A stretch of DNA of 64,000 nucleotides from Cololabis saira (Eukaryota > Chordata > Actinopteri > Beloniformes > Belonidae). Numbering within the stretch: the first letter of the stretch is position 1; every line of letters starts with the position of its first letter. Of the stretch, positions 10,896 through 21,786 are shown piece by piece. The translations under genes were made by a program, and so were the position numbers. The notes beneath the pieces are model-generated. The model did not search any database, was not told the origin of the DNA, and worked only from the letters and a program-made list of their open reading frames with translations. The stretch spans positions 3,197,501 to 3,261,500 of the forward strand of contig NC_084601.1 in the NCBI RefSeq assembly GCF_033807715.1, written 5' to 3'.

Positions 10896-11074
10896 TTTGA
10901 TGAATTCAGATTCAGTGTACACTTTGTAGTGATTATTAAAAAGAAAAAAAGAACCCAACAACAATCAAGGGGACATTTTATAAAAATGTCTGCGGGGGAG
11001 AGCTTTATTTGTTTATCAGAAGTCACCGCCCGGAAACTCTGAGAACAAAACGTAGCTTATTTGTGGGTATCTGT

Positions 11075-11668
11075 GACTGTGTTTCCATGCATCAATAATC
11101 CTTTTAAAACCTGAATATTGGCAATAACCCAAATTTGCACGGCCATGTAAACACCAATAACCCCTTTGAATAACCCGAATTTGCTCTTACCCTGGGTTAC
11201 TCCTTTTAAAACCTGAATATTGGGTCATGTAAACACCAAACAGAATATCCCCATCAAACGGAACAGGAATGTGTTTTCTGCACATGCTCTGTTCACAAGG
11301 AATCCTGGTCTTTTGAGTCCAGGAAGTTCTTATAAACACGGAGAAACCAAGACCAGGAGGAGACTAATCACTTCATAAATGTAATGAAGGATATGAACAT
11401 TTCTGCATTTGTAGACGGTAGAAAGTACCGGGATAGAAGATTTACAAGAAGGTGAGAGAAAAGTTGCGCGAAGCAGCATTTGTTTTGAATTTGGTTAGAG
11501 GAAGAAGAAGCAGAAATGACGGGAATTGCGTCATGATGTTCTCCGTGCGTCGCTGGTTTGATCCAGATATCCTGAATGATTAATTACCATGTAAACGGAA
11601 TATTCCCAATGTTTCAGTAACCGGAATATTAGCAATAACCCCAATTTTGACTGCATGTAAACGTAGTC
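11075..11668 (-). mobile_element. Family K TIR element, copy 2
   Basis: Inverted relative to 2279-2904: begins GACTGTGTTTCCATGCATC and ends GCATGTAAACGTAGTC. The interior aligns with the other copies, including the TATAAACACGGAGAAACCAAG and GTAGACGGTAGAAAGTACC blocks. No coding capacity. Confidence 0.78.
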
Positions 11669-12189
11669 ACTGTTATCCAGTGATTGGTTCAGATTTGCTG
11701 GGGATGTGTACACAATACAGCTAAGAGTGGCGCCATCTTTAGCTCCACTGAACTTTAACATCAAATCAGCATTTGCTTAACCTCGCAGGTGTGAGGTCAA
11801 AACTCTTCTGCTCCTACTCTTCTGTCTTGTTATCCACAGCCAGCTGGAAGCTGGTTCCTCTTTGGATATGCTGTGGGCAGAAGATGAGTTCTTCTTATAA
11901 TAATAATAATAATACATTTTATTTATATAGCGCTTTTCTTCTTTTCCTTCTTCTTCTTTGCAATCTTCATATTGGTAAACTGAGAAAAATGATCCACTAC
12001 TGCCACCAAGCAGTATGGATTCATGGCTTGCTAAGTCAGTGGATCTCTGAGTCTCATCACGGAGAGCGGTGGTTGAAAGGACGGCCCCGTTACAATTACA
12101 GCCTCGTGGATTTGACCCCTGACCCTGCTAATGGAAACTCACTTTATGTTTTAAAGAAAGATCAGATCAGAGTGATCATTTAAAGGCAA
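11669..12189. other. Unassigned, with a short inverted LINE-type tail
   Basis: At about 11899-11935 the minus strand reads GCGCTATATAAATAAAATG followed by TATTATTATT, the kind of 3' tail seen on fish L2/CR1-like LINEs and their SINEs. Nothing else is recognised. The 136-residue frame across this stretch runs through the tail and is not a gene. Confidence 0.4.
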
Positions 12190-12539
12190 AGGTATCTAAA
12201 TCAATAGGAATGTTGCACAGAACCAAGGACATCCTCACTCATGACTCCCTGAATATGTTATACAGTTGCTTCATTGTCCATTCATCACTAATTGTGTGGA
12301 AATCTGGGGAAATACATACAAAACAATCACAGACCCGATTTTCATCTTACAAAAAAGAGCCATTAGAGTTACAGTATAAACAACGCAGGTTATCGAGAAC
12401 CAACTAATAGATTATTCATAAATGCAAATGTGCTTACATTCAGAGATCTAGTGGACTTTAAAACAGCACAATTTATGTTCAAAATCAACAATAAAACACT
12501 TCCTGACAATATTCAGCAGCTCTTCCAAAGCAGTTAGCC

Positions 12540-13067
12540 CAGGGGTCAGTAACCCGCGGCTCTAGAGCCGCATGCAGCTCTTTAGCGTCGCCCTAGTGGC
12601 TCCTGGAGCTTTTTCAGAAATGTTTGACCTTTTTTTTTCCTTTTTCTTTTTTTTTCTTCTTTTTTCCTTTTTTTTCTCTTTTTTTCTTCTTTTTTTTCTT
12701 TTTCCTTTTTTTCTTTCTTTTTTCTTCTTTTTTCCTTTTTCCTTTTTTTCTCTTTTTTTCTTCCTTTTTCCTTTCCTTTTTAATCTCGACATTTCGACTT
12801 TTTTCTCAGCATTTTGACTTTTTTCTCGAAATTGTACTTCAACATTAATCTCGACATTTCGCCTTTTTCTTGAAATCTCGACTTTTTTCTCAAAGTGCAT
12901 AATGAAAAAAAAAATCTTCCCCCAGTAATAACTAATATAGATACATGCAGCATGTGTTCCTTCATTATAAGGCTCACACTTTTCATTTTTTGCGGCTCCA
13001 GACATATTAGTTTTTTGTGTTTTTGTTCCAATATGGCTCTTTCAACATTTTGGGTTGCCGACCGCTG
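12540..13067 (-). mobile_element. hAT MITE, family H, copy 3 (inverted)
   Basis: Lies on the minus strand relative to copies 1, 2, 4 and 5. The flanks are a perfect 8-bp duplication AGTTAGCC (12532-12539 and 13068-13075). The pyrimidine-rich stretch 12627-12780 is the complement of the GAAAA-rich interior seen in the other copies; the long F/S-rich frames here are artefacts of it. Confidence 0.93.
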
Positions 13068-13529
13068 AGTTAGCCGATATGAACTCAGGGGAACATTTAT
13101 GTTCAGGAAAACAAAGGCAAGAACCAACGTTAAACAACGATGATCTCAGTGACAGGACTTAGTCTGTGGAACAGTTTAAATACTGAAATGAAAATATGTA
13201 GCACGTTATTACAATTCAAAAGCACCTATATATACAAAATGATTAATACAAATAAAACAAAGGGATAATACACATGGGCATGTATGGATATGTGTATGTG
13301 TGTATGTATACATATATATATATATGTATACACAGTATGCGTGTATGTATTTATGAATGTATATGTGTAGGTATGTGTAAATACTATTGTATTATTGATT
13401 ACGCAAATACTGTATGACACTGTACTAGTTTATAAAACTAACATTTTTTTGTGAAAAGGGTAGGCGTTATAAGCTTAGGCTTCTGTCTACGCCTTTTCTG
13501 TCCTTGGTGATTAGTAGAATGGTATAAAG

Positions 13530-13530
<1 letters not shown>

Positions 13531-13566
<36 letters not shown>
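13531..13566. repeat. (AT)n microsatellite
   Basis: About 17 AT units, near the 3' end of the LINE fragment. A shorter imperfect run lies at 13308-13325. Confidence 0.93.
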
Positions 13567-13568
<2 letters not shown>

Positions 13569-13631
13569 TATATATGGTTTTTTTTTGTATGGCACAGACG
13601 AATTGCACCTGTACTGGGAATTGAAAAGGAC

Positions 13632-13633
<2 letters not shown>

Positions 13634-13668
<35 letters not shown>
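13634..13668. repeat. (AAACT)n tail
   Basis: Seven AAACT units following CCAATAAACT. The position suggests it is the 3' tail of the LINE fragment that precedes it. Confidence 0.85.
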
Positions 13669-13670
<2 letters not shown>

Positions 13671-13859
13671 AGTAACCTTTCAATGGTTGCACTGAGGGAA
13701 ATCTAAGTATTCATAAATTGTTGATGGCATGTACTTACAATATCCCAAGATGCCCTTAATAGGTCTTAAACTTTTGTTCCTAATCGTTATCTTGCTTTCA
13801 TTAATTACATTTGATCGGATCTTTTTCTGATGCTTATGTTTTTATACATTATTTTATGA

Positions 13860-14456
13860 TGTGTTGTATCTGATCACTTTTATCTCTGTTTTCCGTGTTG
13901 TGAAGCGTCATGAGACGACCTTTGTTATGATTTGACGCTATACAAAAAAATTGAATTGAATTGATTATTTTGTTCTTTGTGGGATGGATTGTATACGATA
14001 CAAATGTAACTGCCTGCATTCATGGCTGGTCGTGGATCATCGTAGAGGAGACTGGGAGATTGGACTCTTGAATTTAGGATCTTGTAGGAGACCGGTTCAA
14101 TTATGACTGATCTGGTTTATTTGGTTGTTTGTGTTGTATTTATTTTTTTTATTTTGTCTTTTCCTTCTTTTCTTTTCTTTTAATTTCTTTAATTTTTATA
14201 GGTTATATATGATATGATATTGTGAGGAAGGGACAGGACTAAATAAGCGTTCTGCTTCCTCCTGTTTCCTCTCCAACACATTGTTTTGCTGTGTGTTTTA
14301 TTTTTGAATGACACTGTTAAATTGTTTTGCTTTTTTTTATATTTTGATGCTTTTAATTTGATTGGGTTTTGTTGTGTTCGAGACAAAGCCAACAATAAAC
14401 GTGGACGCATTAACATCAAATTTGGATTTAATTTCAATGTGCTAATGTCCATGCAA
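13860..14456 (+). mobile_element. LINE-type 3' tails, two fragments
   Basis: Around 13905-13970 the text TGACGCTATACAAAAAAATT followed by repeated GAATT units is a typical L2-type 3' tail. From about 14205 to 14420 a second segment with AGGAAGGGACAGGACTAAATAAGC and a T-rich run resembles the 3' UTR of another fish LINE. Neither retains coding sequence. Family names are uncertain. Confidence 0.45.
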
Positions 14457-14457
14457 A

Positions 14458-14534
<77 letters not shown>
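14457..14534. repeat. (CA)n microsatellite
   Basis: About 37 CA units with one CG variant. It abuts the left end of the next MITE, whose first base follows CA rather than TA. Confidence 0.96.
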
Positions 14535-14536
<2 letters not shown>

Positions 14537-15300
14537 ACTGTCTCAGAAGATTAGAATATTGTGATAAAGTTCTTTATTTTCTGTAAAGCAATTAAAAAAA
14601 ACAAAAATGTCATACATTCTGGATTCATTACAAATCAACTGAAATATTGCAAGCCTTTTATTATTTTAATATTGCTGATTATGGTTTACACTAGGGCTGT
14701 GCGATTAATCGATTTTAAATCTAAATCAGATTTATTAATCAAGACGATGTTAAAAAAAGGAAAATCAGAAAAACAATTTTCCTTTTTTGCAGCTGGCTGC
14801 ATTACAGACAGAGCTCGTCTAGTCATCTTTGTTTGGTCAAGAAAATTGTAAATGTTGTCACTTTACTAAACTCAAGGAGGATTTACAGTATCTTTCAATT
14901 GCACTTCATTTCCAATAGGGAAATTTGTTTGCTATTTTTCTTTAAAAATAAAGATAAGATATTTGAAACAATTTATTCCATTGTCTGTTGTAGTTTTACC
15001 AAAAAAATCGAAATCGAAATCGAAAATCGGGTTTTCAGAGAAAATAATCAGGATTTATTTTTGTCCAAAATCGCCCAGCCCTAGTTTACAGTTTAAGATT
15101 AAGATTCCCAGAATATTCACATTTTTTGAGATAGGATATTTGAGTTTTCTTAAGCTGTAAGCCACGATTGGCAATATTCAAATAATAAATGGCTTGCAAT
15201 ATTTTTTTTGATTTGTAATGAATCCAGAATGTATGACATTTTTGTTTTTTTAATTGCATTACAGAAAATCACAATATTCTAATTTTCTGAGACAGTCCTG
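14533..15300. mobile_element. Foldback MITE, family T, copy 4, with nested hAT
   Basis: Left TIR CAGGACTGTCTCAGAAGATT and right end GACAGTCCTG followed by TA. The left neighbour is CA from the microsatellite instead of TA, so the left duplication may have been altered by CA slippage. The MITE is split at its centre by the hAT element at 14692-15083. Confidence 0.87.
14692..15083 (+). mobile_element. hAT-like MITE, family G, copy 1 (nested)
   Basis: Starts TAGGGCTGTGCGATTAATCG and ends ATCGCCCAGCCCTA. Flanks GTTTACAC (14684-14691) and GTTTACAG (15084-15091) are 7 of 8 identical, an 8-bp hAT-type duplication. The interior includes AAGAAAATTGTAAATGTTGT and ATTTGAAACAATTTATTCC, both shared with 32992-33328. 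Inserted in the middle of a family T MITE, so it is the younger of the two. Confidence 0.9.
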
Positions 15301-16546
15301 TATATATATTTCCATCTCTCCTGATACGTTGCCATCTCCTAGTTTTCAAAGTGAGGCTCCAACATTCTGGATGGGACTGATTCTGGTTGGCCCTCAGAGG
15401 TTTTTCTCCCTGCTGAGACGCAGTAATGACAATGTTTGTGCTGGTCAGCGGGGTCTCTGTCCACACAGCCAGCGGGGTCGACGGCCTCCCAGCGGGACCT
15501 GGACACTGGGACGAACATCGGGAGGAGGTTTGAGTTCTGAGGGGTCCACTCATCTCCACATCCCAGCCAAGCTCTACCATGCCAAAGCAGTCTGTCAGGC
15601 AACCCTCTTACTGCAGCTCTGGCCTTGACACCCCGCCGTTACGGAGGCATAAACTGGCATGAACCAGCAAAACCTTCCTCATGGCGCTGCATATGATTAA
15701 CTGGACCATTGGGCAACTTGGCCTAGAAGAGGCCCGGGTCCTGGGCATGAGTCCACAGGGCATGGACAAGGACACGCAAGGTTCTGCCAGTCTGGAAACA
15801 GATCCGTCCTCTTGTTTGCATTTCCTGCATTACAATTTTGTGCTGACTTGAAGCAAAAAAAGCATTTGCATCAGTGTGAGCCTTTTGCCAGTATCAGTGT
15901 CTCACACTCTCATGCTCATGTATGTATGTGTAACATTTTTCAGATGCTAGCTAGTCAGGTTTTTACAAGTAGAGAAGGTGGCAGTGAGTCAGAAAAATGT
16001 GTCTTTCCTGATGGTTAAGGCGTCTAAGTGTATACAGTAGATGGTTTTGGCATTTGATAGGATAACGTAAAATTAGCTTTACATTTCAAATATTTGATGG
16101 TTTTTTGGTTTACATTATTTATGTTTTAATCATTATCATTATGCATACAGTTTTCAAACAAATGTTCAAAAAAGTCTAAATTAATCAATCTAAATGAATA
16201 TTTCAGCCGAGTTTCTCGCTAAAATGTACAATTCAAAGAAAGATTAAGCAGCAAAGCTGATGAGTTTTCAACAGACGTCCAAAAAGCTGCCTTTAAACAT
16301 GATAAAGACACCTTCACACCTTCAGTTTCACAAGTGTGACTTCCGTATGTTGCTGTTCTCTCACTCTCCACATCCTTCCCTCTCCATCCCTCCTCTTCCT
16401 CCTTCTCCTTCTTATTATTCTTCTTATTCCACCAATGTTTTCCACTTCCAGCACTTTTCCAGCACACAATTCTGATCATGTTCAGTTCAACACAGTTCAC
16501 AACACTCTGGCCATCCAAAGTAAACCTGGGTAATTGTATATAATGT
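15301..16546. other. Unassigned sequence, no gene seen
   Basis: 15310-15830 is moderately GC-rich with overlapping 90-125-codon frames on both strands that show no domain. 16340-16430 is CT-rich. No splice-bounded coding segment or recognised transposon. Confidence 0.45.
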
Positions 16547-18300
16547 TATGCTCCCTGAAAGCGAGGAACTCTTTGATGCCATCTGCTGCTATTGTGAGCA
16601 ATACATTTTTTAATTTCATCTTTGCTGACTGAATGAATGACACCTGCTAAACATAATGCAGGGACGATTGCCAGTTTGTGAGACCCACATGATATGATTT
16701 TCAAAAAGAAAAAGAGTTGCTGATGGTTTTCTACGGTGGCCGACAAGGGCCAAACGCACTGCAATGCGTCTCAGTTAAGGAAAACGGCTTCAAGTACAGA
16801 AACGATTCAAATTCACAAACTCAAAACGAGCTACAAAAAGAGGAACGTGGTGCAAATGAAAAAACGTGCTGCAAAAAACAAAGACAAATGCAGCATCATC
16901 AAACGCTGCTGCAAATAGAGAAACGATGCAAAGCACAACGATATAAAACAAGAAACCATCTTCAAAAGAAAAACGCTTCATAACCGGTCACTACAACCGG
17001 ACGTTCCTCCAAACCTGCAGGGGGCGCTCTCGGCGTAACAGAGACCGAAAAGCTGACTGAACCACAGTGTTTACATCCATGGTTTAAACATACAGCGGGA
17101 ACGGTAATGTGATATAATGTGGTTTATATCATTGTACATTACGAGACGTTTCTTTATTATATTTTAACGTTACCGTCAGCTGTTCGGTCTCTCTCTACAT
17201 CCCGTGTGTCTGTCCATTGAGCTGTTACGCCGAGAGCACTCCCTGCAGCTTTGGAGCACTTCCGCTTGTAGTGACCGGTTATAAGCGTTTTTCTTTTGAA
17301 GATGGTTTCTTGTTTTATATCGTTTTGTGCTTTGCATCATTTCTCTATTTGCAACGCATTTTTTCATTTGCACCACGTTCCTCTTTTTGTACCTGGTTTG
17401 AGTTTGTGAATTTGAATCGTTTCTGTACTTGAAGCCGTTTTCCTTAACTGAGACGCATTAGGCCGTTGCAGTGCGTTTGGTGCGTTTGGCTCTTGTCGGC
17501 CACCGTAATTTCCAGCATACACAGGGTTGCAAAGCCACTCGTGAAAACTTTGGACCAGACCATTTTGCCATTGTGGCAAAGAAATATCATCCCAAGTCTA
17601 TTTGGCAAAAATGTTTAAAAAAAAATAATTGAAAAAATCCCTTGATGGTCAAGAGCAGTTCTCTTTAGAAGGTAAACGTTAAACTATAATCTTTTCGTTT
17701 GAAAGGGGAGAGTAAAGTATGGAGGGCATTACAGCAGGAGACACAGTGGTGGGAGTGTCATGATGGGAACTGCTTTTTTCCTTCTAGGACATCCGATTGT
17801 GAAAGGAATGAGAACATCTTGAAATGTATCCAATATGTTGTAGAATGATCTGAACTGAGCAGCTCAACAGTTCTGTAAAGAGGAAAACGGAAGCTGCTGA
17901 TCAATAGTTTTTGGTGTATAGTTAACGTGATTAGGACGTTTTAGAGGACGGTTAGAGGAAAATGTTCATATACATTTCATACTTTGCACTTCCACATGTG
18001 GTGCAGCTTAATCTTATTATGGCAATAACTTACTATCAAAAGACTGATTGCACCTTTGGCAGATTCTCTGTTAAATTTACACCAGAATACAACAAAAGAG
18101 TTTACAGGATAATGTCATGATCTCATGATCGTAATACAAACATTTTATGTGTCCTTTCTTATTACTTTAAACTGTATTTTGGATTTTTTCCATCCCATAG
18201 AGGTCAGAATTGCAGAAAAACCAAGAACGCCTTTTCTGGTTCCGCATCATTTGAATCCCTGTGTAATTGTGTAATTGTATGCTCCCTGAAAGTGAGAAAC
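16547..18300 (+). repeat. Tc1-like decayed repeat unit, copy 2, with direct repeats
   Basis: The unit 16570-18277 parallels 9545-10895 and contains the matching RHSGGSVM reading near 17745. It is bounded by a 23-bp direct repeat, TATGCTCCCTGAAAGYGAG plus RAAC (16547-16569 and 18278-18300, 21 of 23 identical). A duplication of that length is more like a retrotransposition or repair product than a cut-and-paste DNA transposon. It is interrupted by the TAC...GTA element 16732-17507. Confidence 0.6.
16732..17507. mobile_element. TAC...GTA foldback element, family B2, copy 1
   Basis: Begins TACGGTGGCCGACAAGGGCC and ends with GGCTCTTGTCGGCCACCGTA. The arms are long inverted repeats built of short A-rich variants around AACG.GCTNCAAA. 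The flanks GTTTTC (16726-16731) and ATTTCC (17508-17513) match at 4 of 6. The paralogous unit near 9680 reads GATGGTTTTCAGCATAC without the element, which proves the insertion and its 6-bp duplication. The centre (16980-17280) contains GGGGGCGCTC and no open frame. Confidence 0.88.
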
Positions 18301-18487
18301 CTTATAAATATACATGCTGGAGCGTAGTGTGAACAGGGACAAAGTAAAGGTCCACCGCTGACATAAGGGTGTCGCCTGTCAGACAGGTGGAGAACTTTTA
18401 GAGTATAAACGACCTGACCTGTCATGATCCGTTATTACATGCATGACCATGACATGTATATGAACAATGACACTATTCTATAATAGG

Positions 18488-18535
18488 AATGATCTGGGCT
18501 GCCATGCAGCACTCAAATAAGTGTTTGATGCCTGA
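18488..18535 (+). repeat. 48-bp direct repeat, left copy
   Basis: AATGATCTGGGCTGCCATGC through GTTTGATG and CTGA recurs at 19883-19930 with one mismatch. The two copies bracket about 1.35 kb of transposon sequence. Confidence 0.9.
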
Positions 18536-19299
18536 CAGTGTTGTGCTAGTTACTGAAAAATAGTAACTAGCTACTAGTTACTTCATTAAAAAAGTAACTC
18601 AGTTAGTAACTCAGTTACTTAGACCAAAAAGTAATGCGTTACTATGAAAAGTAACTATTTAGTTATTTTAAATGCTCCCATTAATCCCCTCTAGCCTTCA
18701 TTTCAGCAGGTACTGTATGGATTTACATTGTGCCTTGTGTTCTGGATTCTGATTGGCCAAACAGTCTCCCCGCTTCTTCTCTTCCTGTGTCAATAACGTT
18801 GGTCGCTTAGCAACAAGCTGAGAACGACCAATGAGCTTCAGCAGCAGCTCAAGAACGGGAACTTTGATGAATCGTTCATTACAGTCTCAGATATAATCCA
18901 TGGTGTTGGTTTATAACAATCTTTTTGCCCAGAAGAAAAAAGAGCGACAAAACGACCTATAACTATTTTCTTCTCTGGTAAAAACACTCCTGCACCGCGG
19001 CTTTAGGAGAAAAAGACGCTACAGAGTCGGGATGCAGCAGCTCAGAAGAGCAGGAATACGTGTGAGGCGGTGCTGATCTCTGCAATTTGAACCTTCTATA
19101 ATAATTGTAAAAAGAATTTCACTTATCACGGGTTCTTTTTGGAACTTTTTGTAACCCCTGCGAAAAACCAGGGATTACTGTAATGACAATATCTCCATGT
19201 TGCGAAACTCGCCTTCTCTTGGCTCATGACCGTCATGTTTTTGAATAAACACACACTGCGTTTCCTCCGGTCTCAATGTGCGGGGAAAAAAACTTCACT
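18536..19299 (+). mobile_element. hAT-like element, left end only
   Basis: Begins CAGTGTTGTGCTAGTTACTG followed by repeated GTAACTAG and AGTAACTCAGTTA motifs, a pattern I associate with hAT-type elements in fish. The following 600 bp has no coding frame, and no complementary right TIR is visible before the family K element at 19300. The right end may have been lost. Confidence 0.55.
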
Positions 19300-19881
19300 G
19301 ACTATGTTTACATGCAGTCAAAATTGGGGTTATTGCTAATATTCCGGTTACTGAAACATTGGGAATATTCCGTTTACATGGTAATTAATCATTCAGGATA
19401 TCTGGATCAAACCAGCGACGCACGGAGAACATCATGATGTAATTACCGTCATTTCTGCTTCTTCTTCCTGTATCCAAATTCAAAACAAATGCTGCTTCAC
19501 GCAACTTTTCTCTCACCTTCTTGTAAATCTTCTATCCCGGTACTTTCTACCATCTACAAATGCAGAAATGTTCATATCCTTCATTACATTTATGAAGTGA
19601 TTAGTCTCCTCCTGGTCTTGGTTTCTCCGTGTTTATAAGAACTTCCTGGACTCTAAAGACCAGGATATTGGGGATGGGGATATTCTGTTAGGTGTTTACA
19701 TGACCAAATATTCGGGTTTTAAAAGGAGTAACCCAGGGCTCATATTCAGGTTTTTAAAAACCCAAATATGAGCAAATTCTGGTTATTCAAAGGGGTTATT
19801 GGTGTTTACATGGCCGTGCAAATTCGGGTTATTGCCAATATTCGGGTTTTAAAAGGGTTATTGATGCATGGAAACACAGTC
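19300..19881 (+). mobile_element. Family K TIR element, copy 3
   Basis: Begins GACTATGTTTACATGCAG and ends GCATGGAAACACAGTC. Internal blocks align with copies 1 and 4, with an internal deletion near 19670 that removes the TGTGAACAGAGCATG block. Confidence 0.78.
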
Positions 19882-19882
19882 A

Positions 19883-19930
19883 ATGATCTGGGCTGCCATG
19901 CAGCACTCAAATAAGTGTTTGATGGCTGAG
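19883..19930 (+). repeat. 48-bp direct repeat, right copy
   Basis: Second copy of 18488-18535, starting directly after the right end of the family K element. Confidence 0.9.
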
Positions 19931-20689
19931 CAGATGTCCTACAACAAAGATGAAACATGTCGCTGTGAACCGTTGACCTGTTTTCAGGCAACAGAGTAGT
20001 AGGCTACCTGCTGGAGCCATAAAGGTTTAAAGATGCGTTCAAACTACTTTAGTCCTTGATACAAGACACCGTAACAGTGGGTTTTGCAGGTGAACAGCTA
20101 ACTTTGATAAAACCACATGAACACAGACCATCTTAAACCCCATTTTGAACCCCTGTTCCCCTTCCCCCTCTCCCTAGCCTGCAAGCCCCTTGAGTCCCTC
20201 ACCCTTCTCGCCTCTTCCTCCTCCACCTCCCCTCTCTTCCTTTCCCTAAGGGCGATGTGGCATTTCTTCCCTCAGCCAGCCGCCTCCCTGGTCCTGTGCT
20301 GTCACTCTGGATGGCTCCTAGCATGCTGTGCCCTGCTGTGATTGAGCATTACGAGGTGTTTCACGCCTCCGTGCATTAGGCGAGACAGCAGGGAGGGCAG
20401 TGGGTAAATGATACGTATGGATCGCAAGGGCAACAGAGTTCACGACTGGGTCAAGCCAGAGAGGAGCAACTTGTCAATTCATGCATGGACATTAAGTATG
20501 CATGTGCACACCTACATGCACACCCACATTTTTTAGAAACATGAATTAATCACTGCTTATGCTACTGTACTTGCAGCACTGCACGTTTTATGTGCAAGTA
20601 CAGGTGCACACATTTGTGCATCAACATCATGGATGGATAATTATGAGAAAAATCACTGACATTTTCTTTATCTCTTCAGCAGCCACACT
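19931..20689. other. Unassigned sequence, no gene seen
   Basis: 20130-20260 is C/T-rich. 20330-20440 has a unique balanced composition that could be conserved noncoding sequence. No coding evidence. Confidence 0.4.
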
Positions 20690-20695
20690 GGTATT

Positions 20696-21385
20696 TACGA
20701 CGGAGTATTAGGGCCAAACTAAGACAAAAAAAAATGGAAATTACGAGAATAAAGTCATAATATTACGAGAATAAAGTCGTAATATTTTGAGAATAAAGTC
20801 GTAATATTTTGAGAATAAAGTCGTAATATTACGAGAATAAAGTCGTAATATTAAATATATTATAAATATATAAATATAACTTCACAAGATGCTCAATATT
20901 CCTCGTTTTAACACAGGGAGAAGATGCTCTTCTTAGAGTTCTCATAAATTATATTCTCATAATATTACGACTTTATTCTCATGAATTACGACTTTATTCT
21001 CATAAATTACGACTTTATTTTCGTAATGTTACGACTTTATTCTCATGAATTACGACTTTATTCTCATAATATTACGACTTTATTCTCATAATATTACGAC
21101 TTTATTCTCGTAATATTACGACTTTATTCTATTACGACTTTATTCTCATAATATTACGACTTTATTCTCATAAATTACGACTTTATTCTCGTAATGTTAC
21201 GACTTTATTCTCATAATATTATGACTTTATTCTCATAATATTACGACTTTATTTTCATAATATTACGACTTTATTCTCATAATATTACGACTTTATTCTA
21301 TTAAGACTTTATTCTCGCAACATTACGACTTTATTCTCGTAACTTCCTTTTTTTTGTCTTAGTTTGGCCCTAATACTCCGTCGTA
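20696..21385. mobile_element. TAC...GTA foldback element, family A, copy 2
   Basis: TIR TACGACGGAGTATTAGGGCC, perfect inverse at the right end, and a perfect 6-bp duplication GGTATT (20690-20695, 21386-21391). The left arm has about four repeat monomers and the right arm about nineteen, so the arms are strongly unequal, consistent with independent slippage. The centre (20850-20940) matches the centre of 6941-7695, including CACAAGATGCTCAATATTCC. Confidence 0.92.
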
Positions 21386-21782
21386 GGTATTCACTTAGAT
21401 TCAGTGAATAAAATAAATACAAGTGGACTGCAGACTGCTTCTAAACCAGGGACAGGGGCATCAAAGTGACAGCAAGCAGCAAGGCTGTTTTACTCGATTT
21501 TAAGCAATGCACGCTTTGCTGAATTCTCAGTCTGTGTCATGCATGAACAGGAGTGGCTGGTTTGATCTACTAAGGGTGTGTAATTAATGTGCTGTGATGA
21601 GGGGCTTCTGCCCAGTGACGGTGAAAGACCACCCACTGGTTTTAATACTGCCTGTCTATGAGGCCACAGGACACTCAGGCCTGGAAGATTCAGGGAGGAG
21701 AGGTAAACAACTAGAGATGAATACACAACACAATACGCAATATTAAATACAAAATCAAGTCCTTTCTAAGAATATTTTTTTT
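21386..21782. other. Unassigned sequence, no gene seen
   Basis: Short unique stretch between two transposons, with no recognised feature. Confidence 0.5.
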
Positions 21783-21786
21783 TTAA

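Larger units (their letters stand above)
12190..13668 (+). pseudogene. L2/CR1-like LINE reverse transcriptase 3' fragment
   Basis: Readable pieces of the C-terminal part of a LINE reverse transcriptase: KSIGMLHRTKDILTHDSLNM, a decayed VWKSG, then RFSSYKK, NQL-type residues, VDFKTAQFMFKINNKTLPDN near 12450-12520, and after the inserted MITE a segment ELRGTFMFRKTKARTNVKQR. The two halves belong to one domain split by the hAT MITE at 12540-13067. Frameshifts and stops are frequent. The 3' end runs through AT-rich sequence to an (AAACT)n tail at 13634-13668. 5'-truncated and inactive. Confidence 0.8.
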
